Below, one piece after another: positions 8,336 to 15,226 of a stretch of DNA of 64,000 nucleotides. Both the position numbers and the translations under genes were made by a program. The stretch's first letter is position 1, and every line of letters starts with the position of its first letter. Source of the DNA: an uncultured Burkholderiales bacterium (GTDB lineage Bacteria > Pseudomonadota > Gammaproteobacteria > Burkholderiales > Burkholderiaceae); the NCBI GenBank assembly GCA_946480465.1, contig CAMLJY010000024.1, forward strand, positions 17,425-81,424. Direction: 5' to 3'. The notes beneath the pieces were generated by a model. That model was given only the letters and a program-made list of their open reading frames with translations. It was not told where the DNA came from and searched no databases.

Positions 8336-9766
8336 TCAGGCGTGGCGCAGCGCATCGACGATCTTGAGCCCTGCCGCCCGGCGCGCCGGCCACCAGGCGG
8401 ACAGTGTGGCGACCACGATCAGTCCGAGGGTCGTGCCGACGACCATCCCGCTCTCGCCCCAAACCCGCAATACGAGCGGCAGCGCTTCGGCGCTTCCAGG
8501 CGGCAGCCATTCGAGGTCGAGCACGTTGATCACTGCCGATGCGACGATGGCGAAAAGCGCCCCGGCGACGGCGCCCGCCACGCCCAGCAGCAAGCCCTCG
8601 AGCACGAACAGCTGCCGGATGCCGCGCTGGCGCAGACCCATGGCACGCAAGGTGCCGATCTCGACCGTGCGCTCGACGACGGCGGTGTTCATCGTGTTGC
8701 TCACGGAGAACAGCACCAGGCTGCCGATCAGCACGAAGATGAATCCGAAGATCGTGTTGAAGAGCTGGATGGTCTGCAGGAAGAACGGATTCAGCTCCTC
8801 CAGGTCCAGCACCGTGAGCGGCTGCTTGCCGGACCACATGGGCAGCATCGCGCGCAGCCGCTGTGCCGCGGGTGCGACCTGATCCGGCCGCTTCAGCTGA
8901 AGCATGATCGCGGTCGCCTTCGGCGGCGAGCGACCGAACACCAGGCGCTGCGCCTGCGACAAGTGCAGGGCGACATAGACGTCATCCAGCTCCTTGAACC
9001 CCTGCCCTTCGGCCTCCACCACCTCCAGCGCCGCCACGTTGGGCGTGCCACGCGGGCTGCTGGCCAGCAGTTCGATGCGCCGCTGCGAGGGTGGCGGCGC
9101 CGCCGCGGCACCGCGCGATCCACCCTTGCTGGTGCTGCCCTTCTGCTCCTGCTGGGTCAGCGCGAGGATGTCGGCCGGCATCGCGGGGCCGTCCGCGGGC
9201 GCGGGCTCCTTCTCCGGTTGCGGGCAGTCCGCGATCTTCAAGGGGCCGCACAGCTGCAGCACCCGCGCGACGCCGACGCCAATGATCGCGGCGTCCGGGC
9301 GCGAGTTCACCAGCGCGAAAGGCGGCGACTCCAGTGGAATTCCGTAATGGTTCCATTCCCGCATCAATGCGCTCTCCGCCGGCTGCAGGCCGACGCCGAC
9401 GATGGTCTTCGACACGCCGGCGGCATAGTTGCCCGCGATGCCGCCGAATTGGAGCGTCGGCGTCGCCACCAGCACGAGCGGGCCGAGCACCTCGTCCGCA
9501 CGGATCGCATCGGCGATGCGCTGGGCATCGTGGATCGCATATGCGGTCGGATCGCCGCTGCCGTAAAGGTTGAAGTCGCGGTGCTGCACCTGCAGGTGGC
9601 CGCCGCTGCGCACGTAGGCAGTCTCCATGCTGTAGCGGATGTTGGCGCTGTAGCCGCCGAACATCAGGATCGATGCCGCCCCGGTGGCCAGCGCCGCCAG
9701 CGTGGCGAGCGACCGGCGGCGGTTGCGCAGCAGGTTGCGCAGCGCGAGCATCAGCATCTCGATCAT
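8336..9766 (-). CDS. ABC transporter permease, FtsX/MacB family
   Basis: A 476-residue inner-membrane permease. One membrane helix near the N-terminus (LATLAALATGAASILMFGG) is followed by a large periplasmic domain of about 240 residues, then three helices in the last 170 residues (IFGFIFVLIGSLVLFSV, LFVLEGLLLGVAGAVAGALF, and the final helix near the C-terminus). That is the MacB topology: one helix, extracytoplasmic domain, three helices. It includes TVEIGTLRAMGLRQ, the typical FtsX coupling region. I use the ATG at 9766 (MIEMLMLALRNLL); an upstream start at 9850 would run into the ATPase gene. Together with the adjacent ATPase it should form a mechanotransmission-type transporter that acts on periplasmic substrates. 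Confidence 0.87.
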   Translation of the reverse strand: MIEMLMLALRNLLRNRRRSLATLAALATGAASILMFGGYSANIRYSMETAYVRSGGHLQVQHRDFNLYGSGDPTAYAIHDAQRIADAIRADEVLGPLVLVATPTLQFGGIAGNYAAGVSKTIVGVGLQPAESALMREWNHYGIPLESPPFALVNSRPDAAIIGVGVARVLQLCGPLKIADCPQPEKEPAPADGPAMPADILALTQQEQKGSTSKGGSRGAAAAPPPSQRRIELLASSPRGTPNVAALEVVEAEGQGFKELDDVYVALHLSQAQRLVFGRSPPKATAIMLQLKRPDQVAPAAQRLRAMLPMWSGKQPLTVLDLEELNPFFLQTIQLFNTIFGFIFVLIGSLVLFSVSNTMNTAVVERTVEIGTLRAMGLRQRGIRQLFVLEGLLLGVAGAVAGALFAIVASAVINVLDLEWLPPGSAEALPLVLRVWGESGMVVGTTLGLIVVATLSAWWPARRAAGLKIVDALRHA

Positions 9767-9824
9767 GCGCGGCCCCTTCGAGCCCGCAAACGCGTGCCTC
9801 CCGCGGGTGGGCGCCCCGCCATGT

Positions 9825-10637
9825 TCATGCCACGTCTCCCCGCGCCGCATTGCGGCGGTGCGAGACGATGACGCCGTCCTTCAGGAAGAGAGCGTCGTCA
9901 GCCGACTTGAACACGGCCGGGTCATGCGACGCGAAGACGAACGAGATGCGGTGACGGCGCTGCATGTGCCGCATCAGCGCGAGGATGGCGGCGCCGGTCT
10001 TGCTGTCGAGGTTCGCGGTCGGTTCGTCGGCAATGACGAGCTTGGGCTTCATGGCCAGGGCCCGGGCGATCGCGATGCGCTGCCGTTGCCCACCGGACAG
10101 CTGCCCGGGACGATGTTTTGCCTTGTCGGTGAGCCCGACGGCATCGAGCAGCTTGGGCACGCGATCCGCGCGGGTGCGCTGCGACGCACCAGCCAGGACC
10201 AGCGGGTATTCGATGTTCTCGTACGCGGTGAGCACCGGCAGCAGGTTGAAGTTCTGGAAGATGAAGCCGATGTGCCGGCCCCGGAAATCCGACAGCGCGT
10301 CGTCGTCCAGCGCGCCGACCTCGGTGCCGTTGACGATGACGTCGCCCTGATCGGGCCGGTCGATGCAGCCCAGCATGTTCAGCAGCGTCGTCTTGCCACT
10401 ACCCGACGGGCCGAGCAGCACGGTGAAGTTGCCGGGACGGATCAGCAGGTCGATGCCACGGATCACGGGCACCTCCACGTCGTCCAGCCGGTAGCCCTTG
10501 TGAACGCCACGCAGCTCCGCCACAGCGGGCGGCACGGCAGCGGCGCCGGACGCGGCGAGCGCCTGGCCATCCGCGGCGCCTGCGTCGTCGGCCTCGGGTG
10601 CGGCGGGTTCGGTATCGGCGACTTCAGGCTCTGTCAT
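9825..10637 (-). CDS. ABC transporter ATP-binding protein (MacB/LolD type)
   Basis: A 270-residue ATPase with an unusual acidic Ala-rich N-terminal extension (about residues 1-40) before the ABC core. The core has Walker A GPSGSGKTT, the LolD-type motif LNMLGCIDRPDQG, signature LSGGQRQRIAIARAL, Walker B KLVIADEPTANLD and the switch His in FASHDP. It powers the FtsX-type permease encoded 58 bp downstream. The ATG at 10637 is chosen over a TTG 18 bases upstream. It is the first gene of the four-gene minus-strand cassette and is divergent from the hexapeptide acyltransferase across 56 bp. Confidence 0.9.
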   Translation of the reverse strand: MTEPEVADTEPAAPEADDAGAADGQALAASGAAAVPPAVAELRGVHKGYRLDDVEVPVIRGIDLLIRPGNFTVLLGPSGSGKTTLLNMLGCIDRPDQGDVIVNGTEVGALDDDALSDFRGRHIGFIFQNFNLLPVLTAYENIEYPLVLAGASQRTRADRVPKLLDAVGLTDKAKHRPGQLSGGQRQRIAIARALAMKPKLVIADEPTANLDSKTGAAILALMRHMQRRHRISFVFASHDPAVFKSADDALFLKDGVIVSHRRNAARGDVA

Positions 10638-10693
10638 GATTGATCGAAAGGTCAACGCGATGGGGGGCCGGCCCTCGGAGGAGCATCAATGCC

Positions 10694-11398
10694 ATGAAGA
10701 CCAACTGGCAAGACATCGTCCTGTGCGGACTCTTCATCAGCGCGATTCTGGCTGGTTCGTTCGGCATCGCGTGGGTCATCCATCCTTTCACCGTTGCGTG
10801 GTTCAAGGCCTACCACGTGCTGGTCGACGCAGCGGCGATGGTCCTCGCCTACGGGCTGCTGTCGTCGCTGGTCGTCCGGGTCAGCCTGCGCATCAAGCCG
10901 ATGCCCACGCGGAAGACGACGTACCGGATGGACGATCCGATTCTGACGTACTGGAAGTTTCTGACGATCCTCTACCGCCTCGGCCAGGCAGCGCTGTCCT
11001 GGTGCGTTCCGGTCTTTGCCAGGCCGGTGCTGGACGCCTTGTTCGGCGCGCGCATCGGCAAAGAAGCGGCCTTCGGCGGCACCATCGACGACCCGTACAT
11101 GGTGAGCCTCGGTGATCGCGTGATCCTCGGCCATGGTTCGCTCGTGACGGGCAACTACATCGACAACGGCCAGCTGGTGTGCGGCACGGTCACGATCGGC
11201 AGCGGCGTCACCATCGGCGCGAACGCCCTCATCCTGCCCAACACGGTCATCGGCGATGGCGCCACGGTGGTAAGCGGCGCGGTCGTCGGTCCGGATGCAG
11301 TCATCAAGCCCGGCGAAGTCTGGCGCGGCAACCCGGCCCGGCCCTGGCTGGCCGCGCGGGCCCCGGCCGTCGCCGCCGCCTCCTCACCCGACGCCTGA
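10694..11398 (+). CDS. Membrane-anchored hexapeptide-repeat acyltransferase
   Basis: A 234-residue protein with two N-terminal membrane helices (about 8-30 and 45-68), then a linker and a left-handed beta-helix from about 145 to 215. The hexapeptide repeats are visible as DRVILG, GTVTIG, SGVTIG, ANALIL, NTVIGD, GATVVS and GAVVGP, followed by a terminal WRGNPARP that is common in sugar O-acetyltransferases. It probably transfers an acyl group to a glycan at the membrane face, fitting the surrounding exopolysaccharide locus. The ATG at 10694 has GGAGG about eleven bases upstream. The gene ends in a 15-bp antisense overlap with the glycosyltransferase gene. Confidence 0.78.
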   Translation: MKTNWQDIVLCGLFISAILAGSFGIAWVIHPFTVAWFKAYHVLVDAAAMVLAYGLLSSLVVRVSLRIKPMPTRKTTYRMDDPILTYWKFLTILYRLGQAALSWCVPVFARPVLDALFGARIGKEAAFGGTIDDPYMVSLGDRVILGHGSLVTGNYIDNGQLVCGTVTIGSGVTIGANALILPNTVIGDGATVVSGAVVGPDAVIKPGEVWRGNPARPWLAARAPAVAAASSPDA

Positions 11399-12580
11399 CC
11401 GGAGCACCCGGGCAAGGCGCTCGGCCGCCGGTCCGGCAGACTGCAGCCGGTCGCCCAATTGCCGAGCGGCGCGCGCCGCATTGGGATCACCCAGGAGTTC
11501 GCGCACGGCCGAGCGCAGCGCATCGCCGGAGAGGCGGTCACTGCGAATGCAGCGGGCCGCACCGGCCTTGACCAGCGGGGCCATGTTCATGAACTGGTCC
11601 ATGTTGCTGGGAATGCCCAACACCGGCCGCCCGAGGCACAGCGCCTGCTGCGTGGTCATGCTGCCGCCGTTGCAGATCACCAGCGAGGAACGCGCGGTGG
11701 CCCGATCGCCAGGGAGATACGCCGCACAGTGAAAGTGGTCCGCCAGGTCCGCGGGCAGCGCGGCGCCGGCGGTCGACGCGATGACGCGGACCGGCGCATC
11801 GCGCAGTGCCGACAGCACTTGCCCCAGCGCCTCGGCACTGCCCGAGCTGCCCAGCGTCACGTAGACGATGGGCCGGTCCTCGGGAAGCGTGTCCCACCAT
11901 ACCGGCTGGTCGATCGGCGGCGACCAGAGGACCGGGCCGAGGAAATGGTGCGTGGCCGGCATCGGGCGCATCGGGAAGAGCGCAGGGTCATCGGCATAGA
12001 GCACCGCGTCGGCTTCGGTATAGACGCGCCGCAATTCGCTGCCCACGCTCGGCAGCCCATGTTCGCGCAGCACCCTGTTCAGTGGCCGGCAGTGGGCGCG
12101 CATCGCGACACGGCTGCCCAACCCGAAGAGCGCCCGGGCGACGGGCAAGGGCAAGACCCGAGACAAGGGCAGTACCGGCATCGGGAATGGAAGATCGACC
12201 CAGGGACTCCAATAGGCATTGGTCAGGGTCAGGTAGGGCACCTTCGCCAGCCGGGCACTGACCGCGAGAGACAGGCGGAAATCTCCGAGCACGGCGTCCG
12301 GCCGGTGCCTGTCGATCAATGCAAGATCCGCCCGGACGTAGTCGCTCAACGTGGCGGCGGTGTACAGCGGCCGGCCTTGCGCCAGCGCTCGGGTGAACGC
12401 GGCCGGATCGATCGACTGGAGGGCATCGAAGCGGATGCCATCGGCCTCCACCCAGGCCCGCCGTTCGGGGGTGGTTGCAACGACGCAGTCGAAGCCCATG
12501 GGCGCCAGGTCGCGGGCGAGGGCGATCGGTCGGGCGACGTGGGCCAGCGTCACCGCCTCGGCCAGCATCAGGATGCGCAT
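11384..12580 (-). CDS. GT1-family (UGT-like) glycosyltransferase
   Basis: A 398-residue GT-B fold enzyme. The N-terminal acceptor half begins MRILMLAEAVTLAHVARPIAL. The donor half carries VTLGSSGSAEALGQVL and the nucleotide-sugar signature region VICNGGSMTTQQALCLGRPVLGI, ending in DQFMN. These mark the UGT/macrolide glycosyltransferase branch of GT1, where His is often found in place of the Asn in this loop. It transfers a sugar from a nucleotide donor to a lipid or small-molecule acceptor. The start at 12580 puts Met directly before the first beta strand. It lies inside the exosortase exopolysaccharide locus, but the acceptor is not known and no partner gene is overlapping on its own strand. 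Confidence 0.82.
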   Translation of the reverse strand: MRILMLAEAVTLAHVARPIALARDLAPMGFDCVVATTPERRAWVEADGIRFDALQSIDPAAFTRALAQGRPLYTAATLSDYVRADLALIDRHRPDAVLGDFRLSLAVSARLAKVPYLTLTNAYWSPWVDLPFPMPVLPLSRVLPLPVARALFGLGSRVAMRAHCRPLNRVLREHGLPSVGSELRRVYTEADAVLYADDPALFPMRPMPATHHFLGPVLWSPPIDQPVWWDTLPEDRPIVYVTLGSSGSAEALGQVLSALRDAPVRVIASTAGAALPADLADHFHCAAYLPGDRATARSSLVICNGGSMTTQQALCLGRPVLGIPSNMDQFMNMAPLVKAGAARCIRSDRLSGDALRSAVRELLGDPNAARAARQLGDRLQSAGPAAERLARVLRSGVG

Positions 12581-12685
12581 GGCCTGGGATCGTAGTGGAG
12601 CGCCGCGCTCAACACTGACCGTCGACAGTCGCCAAAGGAACGGTGCGCACGCCACGCCAACGTGGCTCGTGCCCGGACACCAATG

Positions 12686-12714
12686 AAAAAGGGCTCCTTG
12701 ACGGAGCCCTTTTC
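12686..12714 (-). terminator. Intrinsic terminator of the PEP-CTERM gene
   Basis: Read on the minus strand, GGGCTCC and GGAGCCC form a perfect 7-bp stem with a five-base loop, flanked by A and T runs (AAAA before, TTTTT after). It lies 18 bp after the PEP-CTERM stop codon. Because of its A/T flanks it could also work in the plus direction, but no plus-strand gene leads into it. Confidence 0.85.
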
Positions 12715-12731
12715 AAATGTCGAGCAGCAGA

Positions 12732-13499
12732 TTACTGCTGGCGACGACGGCGCGAGGCGACGCCCAGACCGGCGAGCGCCAGGCCGACCAGAGCCAGCGA
12801 AGCAGGCTCGGGCACGACCGTCACCTGGTTCAGGCGCAGGTCGACTTCGAGCAGTTCACCCGAGACGATGCTCGAGAACAGCGTGACTTGCAGGGCACCG
12901 AGGTTCCCCCAATCCACACCCGAGCCGCCGCAGGTGGCGAAGGTGCCGCACAGCAGGAACGCGTCCAGCGGAATGTGCGACACGTAGCCCGGGAAGTTCG
13001 GGACCAGGTGCACGGTGGAGTCCAGGGTGATCGACGACCAGTTGCCGGCGTCCGTCCAGGCCTCGATGGTGAAGACGAACGGGTGGTCGTTCGAGACGGT
13101 CAGCAGTTCGAACGAATCGGTGGCGGCATTGCCAACGAAGATGCCACCCAGGCCCGTGGTGTCAACGGTCTCGCCAGCGTTGGCGCCGTCCCACTTCACG
13201 ACCGCATGGCCCGTGACGCCGGCGTCCGTGGACACCGACAGCAAGCCGCCGGAAATGGTGGTGCGCATGCCGTTGAAGTCGTCGCCAGACGACTTGAACG
13301 CACCGATGTCGCGGTAGCCGCCGAGGATGGAGGCCGCAGCGGCGCCGTTCTGCGCAAACACGCCGGAGGCGTCGCTGACCTCGTCACGGACGGACATGCC
13401 GCCAACGGGCTCGTTGAACAGGTCGATCGTCACGTCGGCGTGGGCGGCACCCGCCACCAGGCCAGCTGCGAGGACCATCGCCTTGAGTAGTTGCTTCAT
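12732..13499 (-). CDS. PEP-CTERM sorting-domain protein (exosortase substrate)
   Basis: A 255-residue exported protein. Residues 1-21 are a signal peptide (cut after Ala-His-Ala). The body is acidic and rich in Gly, Ser, Thr and Asp, of unknown fold. The C-terminus is a textbook PEP-CTERM signal: VPEP at 229-232, a hydrophobic helix and the terminal basic cluster RRRR. Exosortase XrtA would process this signal and release the protein to the surface or matrix. The ATG at 13499 follows GAGAGG seven bases upstream. A sigma-54 promoter lies upstream and an intrinsic terminator downstream, so this is a single-gene unit divergent from prsR. The body sequence is not recognised. Confidence 0.93.
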   Translation of the reverse strand: MKQLLKAMVLAAGLVAGAAHADVTIDLFNEPVGGMSVRDEVSDASGVFAQNGAAAASILGGYRDIGAFKSSGDDFNGMRTTISGGLLSVSTDAGVTGHAVVKWDGANAGETVDTTGLGGIFVGNAATDSFELLTVSNDHPFVFTIEAWTDAGNWSSITLDSTVHLVPNFPGYVSHIPLDAFLLCGTFATCGGSGVDWGNLGALQVTLFSSIVSGELLEVDLRLNQVTVVPEPASLALVGLALAGLGVASRRRRQQ

Positions 13500-13561
13500 G
13501 GATAACCTCTCTCGATTAGGGATTCTTCAGCGGACACGACGGGGACCGCCTGCCCCACCAA

Positions 13562-13578
13562 AGCACCGAGCGTGCCAG
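13562..13578 (-). promoter_or_regulatory. Sigma-54 (RpoN) promoter of the PEP-CTERM gene
   Basis: On the minus strand the site reads CTGGCACGCTCGGTGCT. The -24 element CTGGCACG is a perfect consensus match and the GG and GC doublets are exactly ten bases apart, as sigma-54 requires; the -12 element GTGCT has one mismatch to TTGCW. Transcription would begin near 13551, leaving a leader of about 50 bases with a ribosome site. The neighbouring gene prsR encodes a sigma-54 activator, which supports function. Confidence 0.85.
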
Positions 13579-13839
13579 CGACAAAAATACTAACCGCATC
13601 AACAAGTTGGGAACTCGGCCCCGAAACGGATCGCGCCAGGTGTAAGGCGATCCGACACCCCGAAAAGCAGAAGCATCGAAGCGCGCAACGCGTAGGGCCC
13701 GCTCGGCGCGAAATATGCACGCGGACGTGCCGGGGCCACCTTGTGTGCGTTGACAATGTGGCTATCCTCGCCGCCACCCACCCTCCCCCGCGCGAAGGTG
13801 GTTAGGACCCACTTCTCCGCACCGCGAGACCACTCTGCC
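13579..13839. other. Divergent regulatory region, PEP-CTERM gene / prsR
   Basis: This stretch lies between the sigma-54 promoter and the prsR start and should contain PrsR enhancer sites and the prsR promoter. A perfect TTGACA occurs at 13750-13755, but no -10 box follows at the right distance. TATCCT at 13763-13768 could be a -10 with only a weak -35. I cannot identify a paired inverted repeat with confidence. No open frame of gene character is seen. Confidence 0.45.
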
Positions 13840-15210
13840 ATGCGCTCCCTGGACGGCCCGCAACTCCTGATCGTCGAGGACGACGTGGCTCTGCAAAAGC
13901 AGATCCGCTGGTCCCTCGACCGATTCACCTCCGTGACCGCTCTTGACCGGGACTCGGCGCTGGCACAGTTCCGGCGCCACCGGACGCCGGTCGTCACCAT
14001 GGACCTGGGCCTGCCGCCCGACCCGGACTCCGTCTCGGAAGGCTTCAAGCTGCTCGATGCGCTGCTGGACGCCGACCCTGACGTCAAGGTCATCGTGCTG
14101 ACCGGCCAGAACGACCGGGCGAACGCGCTGCGCGCGGTGGACCTCGGCGCCTACGATTTCATGGCCAAGCCCTTCGAGCCCGAGTTGCTGTCACTGACGA
14201 TCGATCGTGCGCTGCGGCTGGCGGACTTGCAGGCGGAAAACCGCCGCCTGCAGGAGAGCAAAGGAGCGGACGGCATGGCCGGTCTGCTGACGCGGGACCC
14301 GGAGATGCTGCGCATCGCGCGCCTCATCGAGCGTGTCGCCGCGGCCGACGCCACCGTGCTGCTGCTGGGCGAAAGCGGCACCGGCAAGGAGGTGCTCGCC
14401 CAGGCCCTGCACCGCGCCTCTGGGCGCAGCGGGCGCTTCGTGCCGATCAATTGCGCGGCCATCCCGGACACCCTGCTCGAAAGCGAGTTGTTCGGCTATG
14501 AGAAGGGCGCATTCACGGGCGCGGTGAAGACCACGCCCGGCAAGATCGAAAGCGCGGCCAACGGCACGCTGATGCTGGACGAAATCGGTGACCTGCCGCT
14601 TGCGCTTCAGGCCAAGCTGCTGCGCTTCCTGCAGCAGCGCACCGTCGAACGCATCGGCGGGCGCCAGGAGATCCCGGTGGACGTGCGCGTCGTCGGCGCG
14701 ACCCACCAGGACCTGAAGGCAATGATCTCCGCCGGCACGTTCCGCGAGGATCTGTACTACCGCCTGGCGGAGATCGAGGTCCGCATCCCGCCGCTGCGCG
14801 AGCGGGTGGGCGACGCCGTGCTGCTGGCCCACGCGTTCCTGAACCGGTTCGCCGCGGAACAGCGGCGCGGCACGATGGGCTTCAGCGACGACGCGATCCG
14901 CCTCATCGAGTCCAGCCCCTGGGAAGGCAACGTGCGCCAGCTGCTGAGCGCAGTGAAGCGGGCGGTCATCATGTCGGACGGGCGGCGCGTCACGAGCGAA
15001 GACCTGGGCCTGGCCATGCCGGCCGGCCAGGCCGGCTCGTCCGAAGAGGCGCCGGTGCTCGACCTGCGCCAGGTCCGAGAGGCCGCCGAGAAGCAGGCGG
15101 TGCTGACCGCGCTCGCTCGCACGAACAACAACGTGCTGCGCGCGGCCGAGCTGCTCGGTGTCAGCCGTCCGACCCTGTACGACCTGATGAACCGGCTGTC
15201 CATCAAATAA
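13840..15210 (+). CDS. prsR: PEP-CTERM-box response regulator PrsR (sigma-54 activator)
   Basis: A 456-residue NtrC-type regulator that, when phosphorylated, remodels sigma-54 polymerase at PEP-CTERM and polysaccharide promoters. The receiver domain spans residues 5-125 with acidic pocket EDD (13-15) and phosphoacceptor Asp55. The AAA+ domain spans about 148-385 with Walker A GESGTGKE at 177-184, the sigma-54 contact GAFTGA at 223-228 and Walker B LMLDEIG. A Fis-type helix-turn-helix closes the protein (VLRAAELLGVSRPTLYDLMNRL). The ATG at 13840 is chosen because it starts the receiver fold; a longer frame to 13741 would cross the promoter region. The gene is followed after 16 bp by prsT. The cognate kinase prsK lies 2.8 kb downstream on the other strand. 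Confidence 0.95.
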   Translation: MRSLDGPQLLIVEDDVALQKQIRWSLDRFTSVTALDRDSALAQFRRHRTPVVTMDLGLPPDPDSVSEGFKLLDALLDADPDVKVIVLTGQNDRANALRAVDLGAYDFMAKPFEPELLSLTIDRALRLADLQAENRRLQESKGADGMAGLLTRDPEMLRIARLIERVAAADATVLLLGESGTGKEVLAQALHRASGRSGRFVPINCAAIPDTLLESELFGYEKGAFTGAVKTTPGKIESAANGTLMLDEIGDLPLALQAKLLRFLQQRTVERIGGRQEIPVDVRVVGATHQDLKAMISAGTFREDLYYRLAEIEVRIPPLRERVGDAVLLAHAFLNRFAAEQRRGTMGFSDDAIRLIESSPWEGNVRQLLSAVKRAVIMSDGRRVTSEDLGLAMPAGQAGSSEEAPVLDLRQVREAAEKQAVLTALARTNNNVLRAAELLGVSRPTLYDLMNRLSIK

Positions 15211-15226
15211 CCGAACCGAGATCCCC

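Noticed and set aside
10641..10656. FNR-type site TTGATCGAAAGGTCAA upstream of the ABC ATPase
   Set aside because: The half-sites are separated by six bases instead of four, so it does not fit the motif of the stress island.
13750..13755. Perfect -35 box TTGACA before prsR
   Set aside because: No -10 hexamer lies 16-18 bases downstream; a promoter cannot be supported from this alone.
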